The notes under the pieces were generated by a model. It was not told the DNA's origin. It was given only the letters and a program-made list of their open reading frames with translations, and did no database searches. Positions 21,648 to 29,982 of a stretch of 37,062 nucleotides of DNA are shown one piece after another (position 1 is the stretch's first letter; each line of letters opens with the position of its first letter). The position numbers were made by a program, and so were the translations under genes. Location of the stretch: assembly GCA_023300375.1 (NCBI GenBank), contig JALZWO010000079.1, positions 1 through 37,062 of the forward strand, read 5' to 3'. The DNA is from Granulosicoccus sp. (GTDB lineage Bacteria > Pseudomonadota > Gammaproteobacteria > Granulosicoccales > Granulosicoccaceae).

Positions 21648-22631
21648 ATGAGCATTCAAAACAGTGACCAAGAAGTTGTACAGGTGGCCTTTGACTGGGT
21701 GTCATCAGGGTATTTGGTATTTTTGATCACAGTAGTGCGCACATGGGGCTCATCCCCTCGCCCCGTCGGATCAATAGCCGCAGTACGCAGCGACGGCGAG
21801 TTGGTAGGCTCGGTCTCTGGTGGTTGCGTGGAGAAGCAGTTAGTCGAATCTATCATTCGAGAGAATGAGCAAACAGGTATAGACGGCATATCCGTTGGCA
21901 CTCAGCATCGTATTTCAACATTGCAAGTAGATGATGAACAAGCTCGCCGCTTCGGCTTATCGTGTGGAGGCGAGCTAGAGCTGGTTTTCGAACCCCTGAC
22001 TCATCCTGCGGATATTGAAGAACTCGCTACCGCCAATCATGCACGCAAGCGCGTACGCCGAACCGTAAATTTGCGTACCGGACACTCGACACTGCAATCG
22101 GTTACATCGAGCAACCTCAGCGAAGAACAATTTCATTACGACGGCACCACAGTACGCAAACTATTTGGAAGCAACTGGCGTGTACTCATTATCGGAGCAG
22201 GACAACTATCACGTTACACCGCGCAATTTGCCACCGCTTTAGATTATGAAGTACTCGTTTGCGATCCGCGACCAGGATTCAAAAACGCATGGCAGATTGA
22301 TCATATTCCTGTATTGGAAATGTCTCCAGATGATGCGGTCATACAATACGCCAGTGATGCACATTCCGCAGTTCTCGCTTTAACTCATGACCCAAATCTA
22401 GACGATTTGGCACTACTTGAAGCCTTACCATCGCACGCTTTCTATGTGGGTGCATTGGGCTCACAGCGTAACTACGAAAAAAGAAAATTACGCCTCGCCG
22501 GACTCGGCCTCACACAAGCAGAAATTGAGCGACTTGTGGGGCCTATTGGCTTAGACATAGGCAGCCGTACCTCGGCTGAAATTGCTGTTTCAATTGTCGC
22601 TCATTTGATAAAGGTGCGAACTGCTGGCTAG
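21648..22631 (+). CDS. XdhC/CoxI family protein
   Basis: XdhC-family proteins bind molybdenum cofactor, promote its sulfuration and insert it into xanthine dehydrogenase or related hydroxylases. The N-terminal XdhC_CoxI domain has TWGSSPRPVGS near residue 32 and GSVSGGCVE near 55; the C-terminal Rossmann part has VLIIGAGQLSRYTAQFA near 182 and the GSQRNYEKRK and GLDIGSRTSAEIAVSIV motifs. Length is 327. No xdhA or xdhB gene, nor any other molybdenum hydroxylase, lies in the window, so it is an orphan here and its client enzyme must be encoded elsewhere. A TTGACA at 21613 lacks a well-placed -10. Confidence 0.88.
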   Translation: MSIQNSDQEVVQVAFDWVSSGYLVFLITVVRTWGSSPRPVGSIAAVRSDGELVGSVSGGCVEKQLVESIIRENEQTGIDGISVGTQHRISTLQVDDEQARRFGLSCGGELELVFEPLTHPADIEELATANHARKRVRRTVNLRTGHSTLQSVTSSNLSEEQFHYDGTTVRKLFGSNWRVLIIGAGQLSRYTAQFATALDYEVLVCDPRPGFKNAWQIDHIPVLEMSPDDAVIQYASDAHSAVLALTHDPNLDDLALLEALPSHAFYVGALGSQRNYEKRKLRLAGLGLTQAEIERLVGPIGLDIGSRTSAEIAVSIVAHLIKVRTAG

Positions 22632-22662
22632 CGTTTGTTTTGCTCGTCAGAAATCAAGTCCA

Positions 22663-22689
22663 TTGACACTGAGCCGTCCCTGCTACACT
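22663..22689 (+). promoter_or_regulatory. Possible sigma-70 promoter for the phosphatase/CoA-transferase pair
   Basis: TTGACA at 22663-22668 and TACACT at 22684-22689 are good hexamers, but the 15-base spacing is shorter than the preferred 17. The start codon of the phosphatase gene is 32 bases further on. The site lies just after the XdhC stop. Confidence 0.4.
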
Positions 22690-22721
22690 AAAAATTACTC
22701 TCAACCTATCTGATATCAATT

Positions 22722-23360
22722 ATGCGCTTTCATGTAGTTCGCCATGGCCAGACACACTGGAACGTACAACGACGAATTCAAGGACAGCTAGATTCGGAAC
22801 TCGATGAAAATGGTGTTTTGCAAGCGCAAGAACGTGGACTTGATTTTGCCTCCCTGTCGCTAGAAGCTGTGTATTCAAGCAGCAGTGTTCGTACTCGCCA
22901 GACAACTGAACATCTACTTGGCGAGCGCAAAGATTCCATTGTTTTTATGGATGCACTCAAGGAAGTGCATTGGGGTATCTGGCAAGGCGAGATGTGGAGC
23001 GATATTGAAGCTGCCGAACCCGAGATGGTTGAGGCATACCACAAGGCGTTGCCACATTTTCATGTTGAAGGCGCAGAGACCCCAGCACAAACCCAAGCAC
23101 GTGGTGTGGCGGCTATGGAAGCACTAATGAACAAGCACGCCCAAGCCAAAGATGAGGCGAACGTGCTTGTCGTTAGTCACGGCGCAATCATGAAGAAAAT
23201 TCTCGGTCATTATTTAGCAATAGAATTGACCGAACTACATAAACTGCCAGCTCTACCTAATTGTGCTCATTGCATTATCGACGTTAACAACACCACACGA
23301 GTCGTCACTCAGATTGCCGGTGAACCCATTGCACAAACGCCTTGGAATCAATATCTTTAA
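22722..23360 (+). CDS. Histidine phosphatase (phosphoglycerate-mutase-like) family protein
   Basis: The RHGQTHWN motif at residues 7-14 provides the phospho-accepting His8 and Arg7; Arg57 in SVRTRQT, Glu81 in KEVHWGIWQGE and the later His in VVSHGAIMKK complete the usual active site. At 212 residues it resembles the small CobC/GpmB/PhoE-type members, which dephosphorylate diverse small molecules rather than act as mutases. The substrate is not evident. It lies 90 bp after the XdhC gene and 27 bp before the CoA-transferase gene on the same strand, so the last two are likely co-transcribed. Confidence 0.88.
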   Translation: MRFHVVRHGQTHWNVQRRIQGQLDSELDENGVLQAQERGLDFASLSLEAVYSSSSVRTRQTTEHLLGERKDSIVFMDALKEVHWGIWQGEMWSDIEAAEPEMVEAYHKALPHFHVEGAETPAQTQARGVAAMEALMNKHAQAKDEANVLVVSHGAIMKKILGHYLAIELTELHKLPALPNCAHCIIDVNNTTRVVTQIAGEPIAQTPWNQYL

Positions 23361-23387
23361 TCACTCATTCAGCATCGCCTTACCAAA

Positions 23388-24512
23388 ATGAATAATGCAA
23401 CTGCGCCGCTTGACGGCATTAAAGTAGTCGAACTTGCCCGTATACTTGCTGGACCATGGGCAGGCCAAACCCTGGCAGATCTGGGCGCTGAAGTCATCAA
23501 GGTCGAAAGCCCAGAGGGAGACGACACTCGCCAATGGGGACCACCGTGGATAGACAATAAAGGCGAGACCAGTGCAGCCTACTTTCATGGCTGTAATAGA
23601 GGTAAGAGCTCAGTTGTGTGCGATCTGAAAAACCCAGAGCATTTAGCAAAGCTACGCAACGTTATCAGCGAGGCAGATGTGCTCATCGAAAATTTCAAGG
23701 TTGGAGGGCTTGAAAAATACTCGCTAGATTACGAATCACTCAAGCAATCAAATCCAAAGCTAATCTACTGCTCCATTACAGGTTTTGGACAAGACGGCCC
23801 CTATGCAAAACGTGCAGGCTACGACTTCATGATTCAAGGCATGAGCGGCATCATGGATCTGACCGGTGAGCCAGAGGGTCAGCCTCAGAAAATGGGGGTT
23901 GCGTTTGCCGATATATTTACCGGCCTCTACAGCGTCATCGCTATTCAAAGTGCACTTTTGCATCGCCAAACAAGCGGACTGGGGCAACACATAGACATGG
24001 CTCTATTCGATTGCATGACAGGAGTTTTAGCCAATCAGTCAATGAATTTTCTGGCAAGTGGCAAAACACCCAGCCGCATGGGCAACCAACATCCGAACAT
24101 CGCTCCCTATCAAACCTTTGAAGTTAATGACGGACATTTGATTATCGCAGTGGGCAACGATAAACAATTTGTGCGGCTGTGTGAAGCGCTTGGCACACAA
24201 GCATTGAGTACAGACTCAAGGTTTGTGAGCAACTCCCTACGCATCAAGAATAGGCAAGCACTAGATAATGCCTTAGCGCCAGTAGTGGCAAAGTGGTCCA
24301 GAGAAAAATTATTGCAAGCACTGGAAAACGCTGTTGTGCCAGCTGGCCCAATTAATACTGTGGAGGACGTCTTCAACGATCCTCAATTCATTGCACGCAA
24401 TATGCAGATAGATTCGCAGGGGGTACCAGGGGTGCGCACACCAATAAAATTTAGCGCCAACACGTTGAACACTGACAAGCCATCACCTGCTCTAGGTGAG
24501 AGCGAACTCTAG
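23388..24512 (+). CDS. Family III CoA-transferase (CaiB/BaiF type)
   Basis: Moves CoA between carboxylic acids. The N-terminal region has LDGIKVVELARILAGPWAGQ without its last few residues, followed by DLGAEVIKVESPEGDD, diagnostic of the family. GQHIDMALFDCMTG near residues 199-212 holds the Asp (about 203) expected to form the mixed anhydride. The 374-residue length is on the short side of the usual 380-430. Family members include formyl-CoA transferase, carnitine CoA-transferase and succinyl-CoA:(R)-benzylsuccinate enzymes; the sequence alone does not give the acid. No acyl-CoA dehydrogenase or ligase lies beside it. It converges with a minus-strand gene 15 bp away. Confidence 0.9.
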   Translation: MNNATAPLDGIKVVELARILAGPWAGQTLADLGAEVIKVESPEGDDTRQWGPPWIDNKGETSAAYFHGCNRGKSSVVCDLKNPEHLAKLRNVISEADVLIENFKVGGLEKYSLDYESLKQSNPKLIYCSITGFGQDGPYAKRAGYDFMIQGMSGIMDLTGEPEGQPQKMGVAFADIFTGLYSVIAIQSALLHRQTSGLGQHIDMALFDCMTGVLANQSMNFLASGKTPSRMGNQHPNIAPYQTFEVNDGHLIIAVGNDKQFVRLCEALGTQALSTDSRFVSNSLRIKNRQALDNALAPVVAKWSREKLLQALENAVVPAGPINTVEDVFNDPQFIARNMQIDSQGVPGVRTPIKFSANTLNTDKPSPALGESEL

Positions 24513-24527
24513 TGTCATTGAAAAGTT

Positions 24528-25100
24528 CTAGTTACTCAACTTGCCACGAATTCTGGCGATCGCATCCGAGCTTGAACCGCTATAGGATTCACGTGCCGAA
24601 TCAAGCTTATTAATAACCGACGAACTGCTAGCCCTACTCCGTGCTTTTTGTATTTGGGCATCGCTAACTTGCCGACCAGTCTGGCTCAATACATTTTTTT
24701 TAATAGTATCTGAGGATGTGGACTGAAGTTTTGAGACCAATGCAGAGGTGCTCATTGATTTTAATTCTGAAAGACTGGGCTCTTTGCTGCTTGCTTCTTT
24801 GCCTGCGACAGGATTGAGAGCAATTAAGCGGGCACTAGCACGAGTAGCCGGTGTGACGATAGTGCCTACGGTTGCTTGCTCCGCTAATGCCACATTTTGT
24901 TTTTGCGAGTATCGATCAAGCAGAACAATAAAAGTCAACGAAGCCAAAACCGGCACGGCAATAGCAATTTTGAAAGCATGGCGAGACTTTGTGGCCTTCC
25001 TCAGTTGCGCCGTTTTGCTGATATTTTTCGAGGTAGAACGCTTAATTTCTTTAGGGCGATCAATTAGAAAACTCTCTAGCTCTTGCTCATCAACTTTCAT
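24528..25100 (-). CDS. Unrecognised Ser-rich single-pass membrane protein
   Basis: I do not recognise a family. The 190-residue protein has an acidic start, a strongly basic stretch at about residues 15-42, one membrane helix at about 44-61 (AIAVPVLASLTFIVLLD), and a long Ser/Ala/Lys-rich remainder of low complexity ending RGKLSN. By the positive-inside rule the first 43 residues should be cytoplasmic and the Ser-rich part periplasmic. It follows the lipoprotein gene by 47 bp on the same strand, so the two are probably one transcription unit. The layout recalls small anti-sigma or envelope-tether proteins, but no cysteine or zinc motif supports that. No Shine-Dalgarno sequence is obvious. Confidence 0.7.
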   Translation of the reverse strand: MKVDEQELESFLIDRPKEIKRSTSKNISKTAQLRKATKSRHAFKIAIAVPVLASLTFIVLLDRYSQKQNVALAEQATVGTIVTPATRASARLIALNPVAGKEASSKEPSLSELKSMSTSALVSKLQSTSSDTIKKNVLSQTGRQVSDAQIQKARSRASSSSVINKLDSARESYSGSSSDAIARIRGKLSN

Positions 25101-25147
25101 AATAATCCATAGTAGTTAACGAAGTATCTTTAAAGCTATTGGCTAGA

Positions 25148-25720
25148 TTAACGAAAACCAAAACCAACACGAAAACGCAAGTTTGTATCAATGATGACAA
25201 AATCTTGAGGGTTTGTACCGGAGACCAACATCACCAACACAACATCTGGTGCCTCTACGAAGTCTCTTATATCCACATCATCCATAAGCAAATTTATTGT
25301 TGAAGCATTACTACCGATCTGAGGATCGCCTTCAGGCAATGAGGCAACTTGAACAGTTTGGCTCTGACCGTTCAAAGTAGCTCTGAGCGACAATGTCATG
25401 CTGGCTAGAAAATCAAAGTTATCAGGATTGTTGTCTGCAAATTGATCTAGCTGCAAATTATCTGAATTTGGGCTCACACTGATAGTGGCAGATCGAGCAT
25501 TGACCTCCGTTACGTTATCCAAAAACTGATATCCCTCTTGGTCTTGCAGGTCTAATGGAAAAGTAATTTCCGGTAATGACAACAAACCAAAGCTGACGGG
25601 AGCGCCAGGAACGGTGATGGGATCTAGCGATTGTTCAAAGGATCGTGTTCCGAGCGTTGTATCATCGCAAGCAGCAATCACTAAACCGGAAGCCATAACC
25701 ATAGGTAAAAATTTACGCAT
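25148..25720 (-). CDS. Unrecognised lipoprotein
   Basis: The signal sequence of 17 residues ends in VIAAC, a lipobox with the lipidated Cys18. Asp follows at +2, which in E. coli keeps lipoproteins in the inner membrane. The mature part, about 172 residues, contains alternating polar and hydrophobic strands (SATISVSPNS, MTLSLRATLNG, VVLVMLVSGTN) suggesting a beta-sandwich, and no catalytic motif. A strong GGAGG at 25731-25735 lies ten bases before the ATG. The Ser-rich membrane protein follows on the same strand. Function unknown. Confidence 0.75.
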   Translation of the reverse strand: MRKFLPMVMASGLVIAACDDTTLGTRSFEQSLDPITVPGAPVSFGLLSLPEITFPLDLQDQEGYQFLDNVTEVNARSATISVSPNSDNLQLDQFADNNPDNFDFLASMTLSLRATLNGQSQTVQVASLPEGDPQIGSNASTINLLMDDVDIRDFVEAPDVVLVMLVSGTNPQDFVIIDTNLRFRVGFGFR

Positions 25721-25876
25721 AGAAGATAAACCTCCGTTTCGTGTGATGTACAGTTGTTACTTTGTAGCCGTTGGCTACCTACCACGTCAAAAGTATGAAC
25801 TAATACTTCACCCCGCTATGTAAAGCTTTGTTGCTTTTTTTGCAGTTATTTAGGCCACTCACTGTAAGAAGTGGAG

Positions 25877-27391
25877 CTAATCGAGCTCATCCAGATACCG
25901 AGTCTTAAAATGACTAAGCAGCGCACTTGCCTGACTCCCCTGCCCGGTGGCTTGAACCATTAAAGTTTGCGAATCTATGAGGCTGGCATGTTGCCAGATA
26001 TTTTCATGTAACCAGTTTCGCGCAAACTCGATATCGCCGTTAGCAAATTGCTGATGCCAATCGGGGTGTTGATTCTTCATCGCTAAAGTTAACTGCGCAG
26101 CATTGACTGCGCCCATCGTGTACGAGGGAAAATACCCAAACGCACCATCTGTCCAATGAATATCTTGCAAGCAACCTTTTGCATGGTCGCCGTTTATGGA
26201 CAAACCTAGATACTCCTGCGACAACGATTCCCACATATCAGGAATATGTTCTGGCTCTATGTCGCTGTTGATTAGAGCGCTTTCAATTTCGTAGCGCAAC
26301 ATGACATGCAGAGGGTAGGTCAGTTCGTCTGCCTCTGTCCTTATATAAGAGGGTTGAACCTTGGTCTGAGAATTCCAGATGTCATCAGCACTGAATTTGC
26401 GTGTAGCTGGAAGATGCTCGTGAATTTTGGCTAGAAAGGACTGACCAAAAGCACGCGACAAAAACACCTGCTTTTCAAAAAAAAGACTTTGCGACTCGTG
26501 GATACACATATTGCGGGCACGACCCGCAGGGTAATGCTGCCAAGCTTCAGGCAGGCCGGCTTCGTAGCTGGCATGTCCCGTCTCATGTGCTGTTGCCTGA
26601 AGTGCATCAGCAAAATCAATACGCCTGTAACGCGTGGTGATTCGCTGATCGCCTCGTACGCCTGTACTGAAAGGATGCAAGCTGACGTCTAATCTGCCAG
26701 CTTCAAAATCAAACCCTAACAATTGCATAAGCTCTTTGCTAAGCGTGTGCTGCGCATCTTCAGCATAGTCACCGTTCAAATCAACAGGTACGCGACTTTT
26801 CTGTTTGTCCATTACTTCTTGCAACAAACCGGGCAATGCTAGCTTGAGTTCGCCGAAAACCCCATCAATGAGTGCATGCGAATCACCCGTACAGTGCACA
26901 TTTAACAAAGCATCATAAGGTGTGGCGAAATCCTCAGTTTGCTGCGCTTGTCTGCATTGCGCCTCTTCACGTGCTAGATGAACAACTTCACGGAAATTAC
27001 TTAAAAAACCTGACCAGTCATTCGTCGCTTTCTGTGATCGCCAGCCGTGTTCACATGCCGATCCAGCAATAACTTGTGCATGTATCAGTGTTGCCGGCAG
27101 CGCACGCGCTTGCTGCCAAGCACGTTGCATCTCGCTGATGTGCACACAATTGACTTCGTTGAGAGAACCTTGCCGCTGAGCATCAGCCACCTCATGCAAC
27201 CACTCACCCATGGCATCACTGGTCAATAATTCATGGCGCAGAGTTTCAAGTGTTGCCATTGCCGAAGAACGCGGCCCCACCCCACCATTAGGCATAATGA
27301 CCATCTGATCCCACGACAAAAATGTAGTGGCGTGATCGATCTGAGCGATACGATGAAATTGCTTTTCGAGACGGGCTAATGCAGCATTCAT
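25877..27391 (-). CDS. Carboxypeptidase Taq family (M32) metallopeptidase
   Basis: M32 enzymes remove C-terminal residues with broad specificity. The zinc motif HETGH is at residues 269-273 and the third ligand is Glu299 in CIHESQSLFFEKQ. YIRTEADELTYPLHVMLRYE and SWDQMVIMPNGG are also typical of the family. I chose ATG 27391 (504 residues, the usual length near 500); a TTG at 27424 would add 11 residues. No signal peptide, hence cytoplasmic. It follows the TPR lipoprotein gene on the same strand with a 58-bp gap. A 156-bp gap to the next gene contains only a weak CCACT/AGTGG repeat. Confidence 0.92.
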   Translation of the reverse strand: MNAALARLEKQFHRIAQIDHATTFLSWDQMVIMPNGGVGPRSSAMATLETLRHELLTSDAMGEWLHEVADAQRQGSLNEVNCVHISEMQRAWQQARALPATLIHAQVIAGSACEHGWRSQKATNDWSGFLSNFREVVHLAREEAQCRQAQQTEDFATPYDALLNVHCTGDSHALIDGVFGELKLALPGLLQEVMDKQKSRVPVDLNGDYAEDAQHTLSKELMQLLGFDFEAGRLDVSLHPFSTGVRGDQRITTRYRRIDFADALQATAHETGHASYEAGLPEAWQHYPAGRARNMCIHESQSLFFEKQVFLSRAFGQSFLAKIHEHLPATRKFSADDIWNSQTKVQPSYIRTEADELTYPLHVMLRYEIESALINSDIEPEHIPDMWESLSQEYLGLSINGDHAKGCLQDIHWTDGAFGYFPSYTMGAVNAAQLTLAMKNQHPDWHQQFANGDIEFARNWLHENIWQHASLIDSQTLMVQATGQGSQASALLSHFKTRYLDELD

Positions 27392-27449
27392 GTTTTGGCG
27401 GTAATGGAGACAAATAGAGCTCAAGTTTACACAAGGTATCCCCTAGCGT

Positions 27450-27956
27450 TCACTCCAATCGCCCCACCAATAAACTTTCGATGCGCTGTAATCGAGAATC
27501 TATCATTTGTATAGCAGGATCACCGGCTCGCATACGAGCTTGAGATTCACGCATGGCAGTTTGTGCGTTCAACAGATAGGCCGTGGATAAATTGAACCAT
27601 GCTTTAGGTTGATCAGGGTCATTAGACAGAGAGCTCTCGTAAGCATGAATGGCTTGTTGAAAACTGCCTTGCTGAGCGTAGGTATTACCCAAGCGAAACC
27701 ATGCGTCAGCATCGTTAGGTACGCGCTCAATGATTTGTTGGTACAAACTGGCAGCCTCTAACAAACGGCTTTGTACATACGCCTCTCGTGCCCGATTCGC
27801 CAGATCAAATACATCAACATTGACGACGTTACTCTCAGGGTTTAGGTTGCTCGTATTTTGCGGCCGAGGGCTCGAGCAGGAAGCCAAGCTCAGCAACAAA
27901 ACGAAGCTAAATAGCCAAGCTACTGGGCGCTGTATCAAGGGCAAAGATATCTCCAT
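27450..27956 (-). CDS. TPR-repeat lipoprotein
   Basis: Residues 10-26 form a lipoprotein signal with the lipobox LASC and lipidated Cys27. After a short linker, residues from about 52 to 125 contain two clear tetratricopeptide repeats: AREAYVQSRLLEAASLYQQI followed by PNDADAWFRLGNTYAQQGSF, then QAIHAYESSLSNDPDQPKAW. A C-terminal helix follows. TPR lipoproteins serve as assembly scaffolds in envelope machines; the partner is not evident. It sits between apbE (68-bp gap upstream) and the M32 gene, all minus strand. Length 168. Confidence 0.8.
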   Translation of the reverse strand: MEISLPLIQRPVAWLFSFVLLLSLASCSSPRPQNTSNLNPESNVVNVDVFDLANRAREAYVQSRLLEAASLYQQIIERVPNDADAWFRLGNTYAQQGSFQQAIHAYESSLSNDPDQPKAWFNLSTAYLLNAQTAMRESQARMRAGDPAIQMIDSRLQRIESLLVGRLE

Positions 27957-28024
27957 TACTCAGCATAGCAGAACTTGCAATCCATAAGGCTACGTCAATA
28001 GGCTGACCAATACTGCGAAATACA

Positions 28025-29065
28025 CTAAGGTATCAGCAAACTCCGAAAACGCTCATCAGCTATTCGCTCAAATTCACCATTGCGATAAACTGTGAGTTGG
28101 GCTAACAACTTGTGCTGCCGAATTAGTCTTTCGGCATCCACAGCACCCACCACTAGCAGTGCTGTAGCCCAAGCATCAGCCAACATAGTGCTCTGGTGAA
28201 TTACTGTAACCGACACCAGATCGTGCTCAATAGGCCGTCCTGTTGAACCATCAATGATGTGTGATAGACGTTTGCCATTTTCTATTCTGAAATTTCTGTA
28301 ACTACCCGAGCTTGCCACGTTAGTGTTGCTCAACGCTATTAACTGCCTCACTTGCCCCTCGGGGCTTTCTATGCCCACTCGCCATGGTTCGGTCGCCTCT
28401 CGTGACCCTCTGGCTCTTAGCTCTCCGCCAATATCTAACAGGTAGTGTTCGATACCAAAAGATTCAATAACAGTTCCTAGACTATCAACTGCAAAGCCTT
28501 TGGCCAGCGAAGAGACATCGACAGACACGCCGGGTTTACGTTTACGCAGTGTGTTGTTCATGCGCACCAAAAGCTGAGAACCGGAGGCCTTCAAGGCTTT
28601 GTTTATAGCGCTTTCATCGGGGCTGACCCCCTGCATTTCCTTGTTAAAACCCCATAACTCAATAACCGGTGCAAGTGCAATATCATATCGACCTACCGTT
28701 AGGTAACTCACTTGCAAAGCAGTATCGATAACGTGCAGAGTATCGACATGCAGCCCGATTGGGTCTGTACTGGTCGAGCGATTGAATAACGACAGTTCTG
28801 ATTCTGGGTCCCAAGTAGACATCAGTGAATTAATGCGTTCCAACTCACTGCTAAGTGCTAATTCAATGGTGTGTGTAGATACCGCTTTATTATCGCTTTC
28901 GGAAGGCTCATCGTCACGCCAGCGCAGTGTCCATTGGGTGCCCATCGTCTTACCACCGATTTGCTGGATAGTAAAGCGATCATCAGAAGTTGAATTATGT
29001 CCGCCAGAGCACGCCTGCAACACAACAGCAAGCAGAGCATAAGCCATGATGCGAGAAGGCATCAT
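28025..29065 (-). CDS. apbE: FAD:protein FMN transferase (ApbE), lipoprotein
   Basis: ApbE transfers FMN from FAD to a Thr in target proteins such as NqrB/C or RnfD/G, on the periplasmic side. I chose ATG 29065, 10 bases after the SET-gene stop, with AGAGG in between; a GTG at 29107 would overlap the SET gene by 32 bases. The signal ends VVLQAC with lipidated Cys19. Family marks are GGKTMGTQWTLRW, VDVSSLAKGFAVD, the LLDIGGELRARGS segment, SHIIDGSTGRPIEHD and DAWATALLVVG, the last region including the metal-binding Asp. About 346 residues, normal. No nqr or rnf operon is in the window, so its flavoprotein client lies elsewhere. Confidence 0.93.
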   Translation of the reverse strand: MMPSRIMAYALLAVVLQACSGGHNSTSDDRFTIQQIGGKTMGTQWTLRWRDDEPSESDNKAVSTHTIELALSSELERINSLMSTWDPESELSLFNRSTSTDPIGLHVDTLHVIDTALQVSYLTVGRYDIALAPVIELWGFNKEMQGVSPDESAINKALKASGSQLLVRMNNTLRKRKPGVSVDVSSLAKGFAVDSLGTVIESFGIEHYLLDIGGELRARGSREATEPWRVGIESPEGQVRQLIALSNTNVASSGSYRNFRIENGKRLSHIIDGSTGRPIEHDLVSVTVIHQSTMLADAWATALLVVGAVDAERLIRQHKLLAQLTVYRNGEFERIADERFRSLLIP

Positions 29066-29075
29066 CAAAGCCCTC

Positions 29076-29492
29076 TTACCAGCCGTAGTCGTGCAGTAAC
29101 TCCTCACCGGGTTCTATATCGCGAAGTGCGGTTACATCCAGATCGGAGTAGGCAGCATTAGGATTGCTATCGTGATTGATAAATTTCAAGTCGTTAGTCA
29201 ACTCTAACCCAAGCTCGTCACTCACCCAGAGTACATAAATACCATCATCATATGAAGGCATGCCGTGTAGACGCCCAATCACAGTATCGGCCTTGATACG
29301 CTTGGCTGCAAACAACCCTTTACCATGAACCGGACTCTCAGCAACAAATACCTTGCTCGACACATCACTAGAGCGTGACTTTTTGAATCGAGCCATAAGC
29401 TTAGCGACACGTGGTGAGGGTTTGGATTTTTTTGATTTAGAAGAAGCTGACTTTTCCCGAGAGCCCTCGACGTCTTTCTTTTTTTCTGCCAT
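29076..29492 (-). CDS. Small SET-domain protein
   Basis: Residues 48-138 form a compact SET domain: VFVAESPVHGKGLFAAKRIK (the S-adenosylmethionine-binding GKGLFA loop), FINHDSNPNAAY with the Asn106-His107 and NPN pseudo-knot residues, and GEELLHDYGW with the likely catalytic Tyr136. SET proteins methylate lysines of proteins. There is no post-SET cysteine cluster. The first 45 residues are Lys/Ser-rich and probably disordered, resembling a basic nucleic-acid or ribosome-binding tail. At 138 residues it is near the minimum for the fold. It sits between pilZ and apbE, a place where Pseudomonas has tatD. Start ATG 29492. The substrate is unknown. Confidence 0.85.
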   Translation of the reverse strand: MAEKKKDVEGSREKSASSKSKKSKPSPRVAKLMARFKKSRSSDVSSKVFVAESPVHGKGLFAAKRIKADTVIGRLHGMPSYDDGIYVLWVSDELGLELTNDLKFINHDSNPNAAYSDLDVTALRDIEPGEELLHDYGW

Positions 29493-29553
29493 CTTTGAAT
29501 ATCACTTGAACGCTAGAGCGCGTAGAGTACATGATCAATGGCAAAAATAAGCT

Positions 29554-29901
29554 TTACATTGTTTGTGTGGCCCTTTCACCCGTCAGGTTAGCTTCTAAAT
29601 ACCGTTCAATAGTGGTGCGAGTACCGCCGTCGTCTTCATCCGAAAACTGTACACCAATACCTTGAACCTTATTGCCTTGTGCACCTGAGGGGGTTACCCA
29701 GACAACATCACCACCAACAAAAATAACACTGGGATCATGCATGAACTGCAATAGCATGAATACGTTATCACCCAATTCATAATTGCGTGTTGTAGGGATA
29801 AATAGCCCACCGTTGCTAACAAACGACATATATGCCGAGTACAAGGCTCCTCTATCAGTGATAGAGAATGAGATGATGCCTTTGCGGATGTTTTCTGTCA
29901 T
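29554..29901 (-). CDS. pilZ: Type IV pilus PilZ protein
   Basis: The protein matches the founding PilZ of Pseudomonas, needed for type IV pilus assembly, rather than the c-di-GMP-binding class: SNGGLFIPTTRNYELGDNVF and VVWVTPSGAQGNKVQGIGVQ, with no N-terminal RxxxR motif. Even the final TQTM resembles the pseudomonad end. Gene order holB-pilZ is also the same. I prefer ATG 29901 (115 residues, near the usual 118); an in-frame ATG at 29964 would add 21 residues and lies 18 bases after the holB stop. Neither start has a strong Shine-Dalgarno sequence. It likely works with PilB and a FimX-type partner at the pilus base. Confidence 0.9.
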   Translation of the reverse strand: MTENIRKGIISFSITDRGALYSAYMSFVSNGGLFIPTTRNYELGDNVFMLLQFMHDPSVIFVGGDVVWVTPSGAQGNKVQGIGVQFSDEDDGGTRTTIERYLEANLTGERATQTM

Positions 29902-29982
29902 AACGTACTGTCGCAGGTAAGCGTGATGAGACTGACTTCTCACGCTAACGGCACGATGACTCATAACTTGAACGAACTTCGC

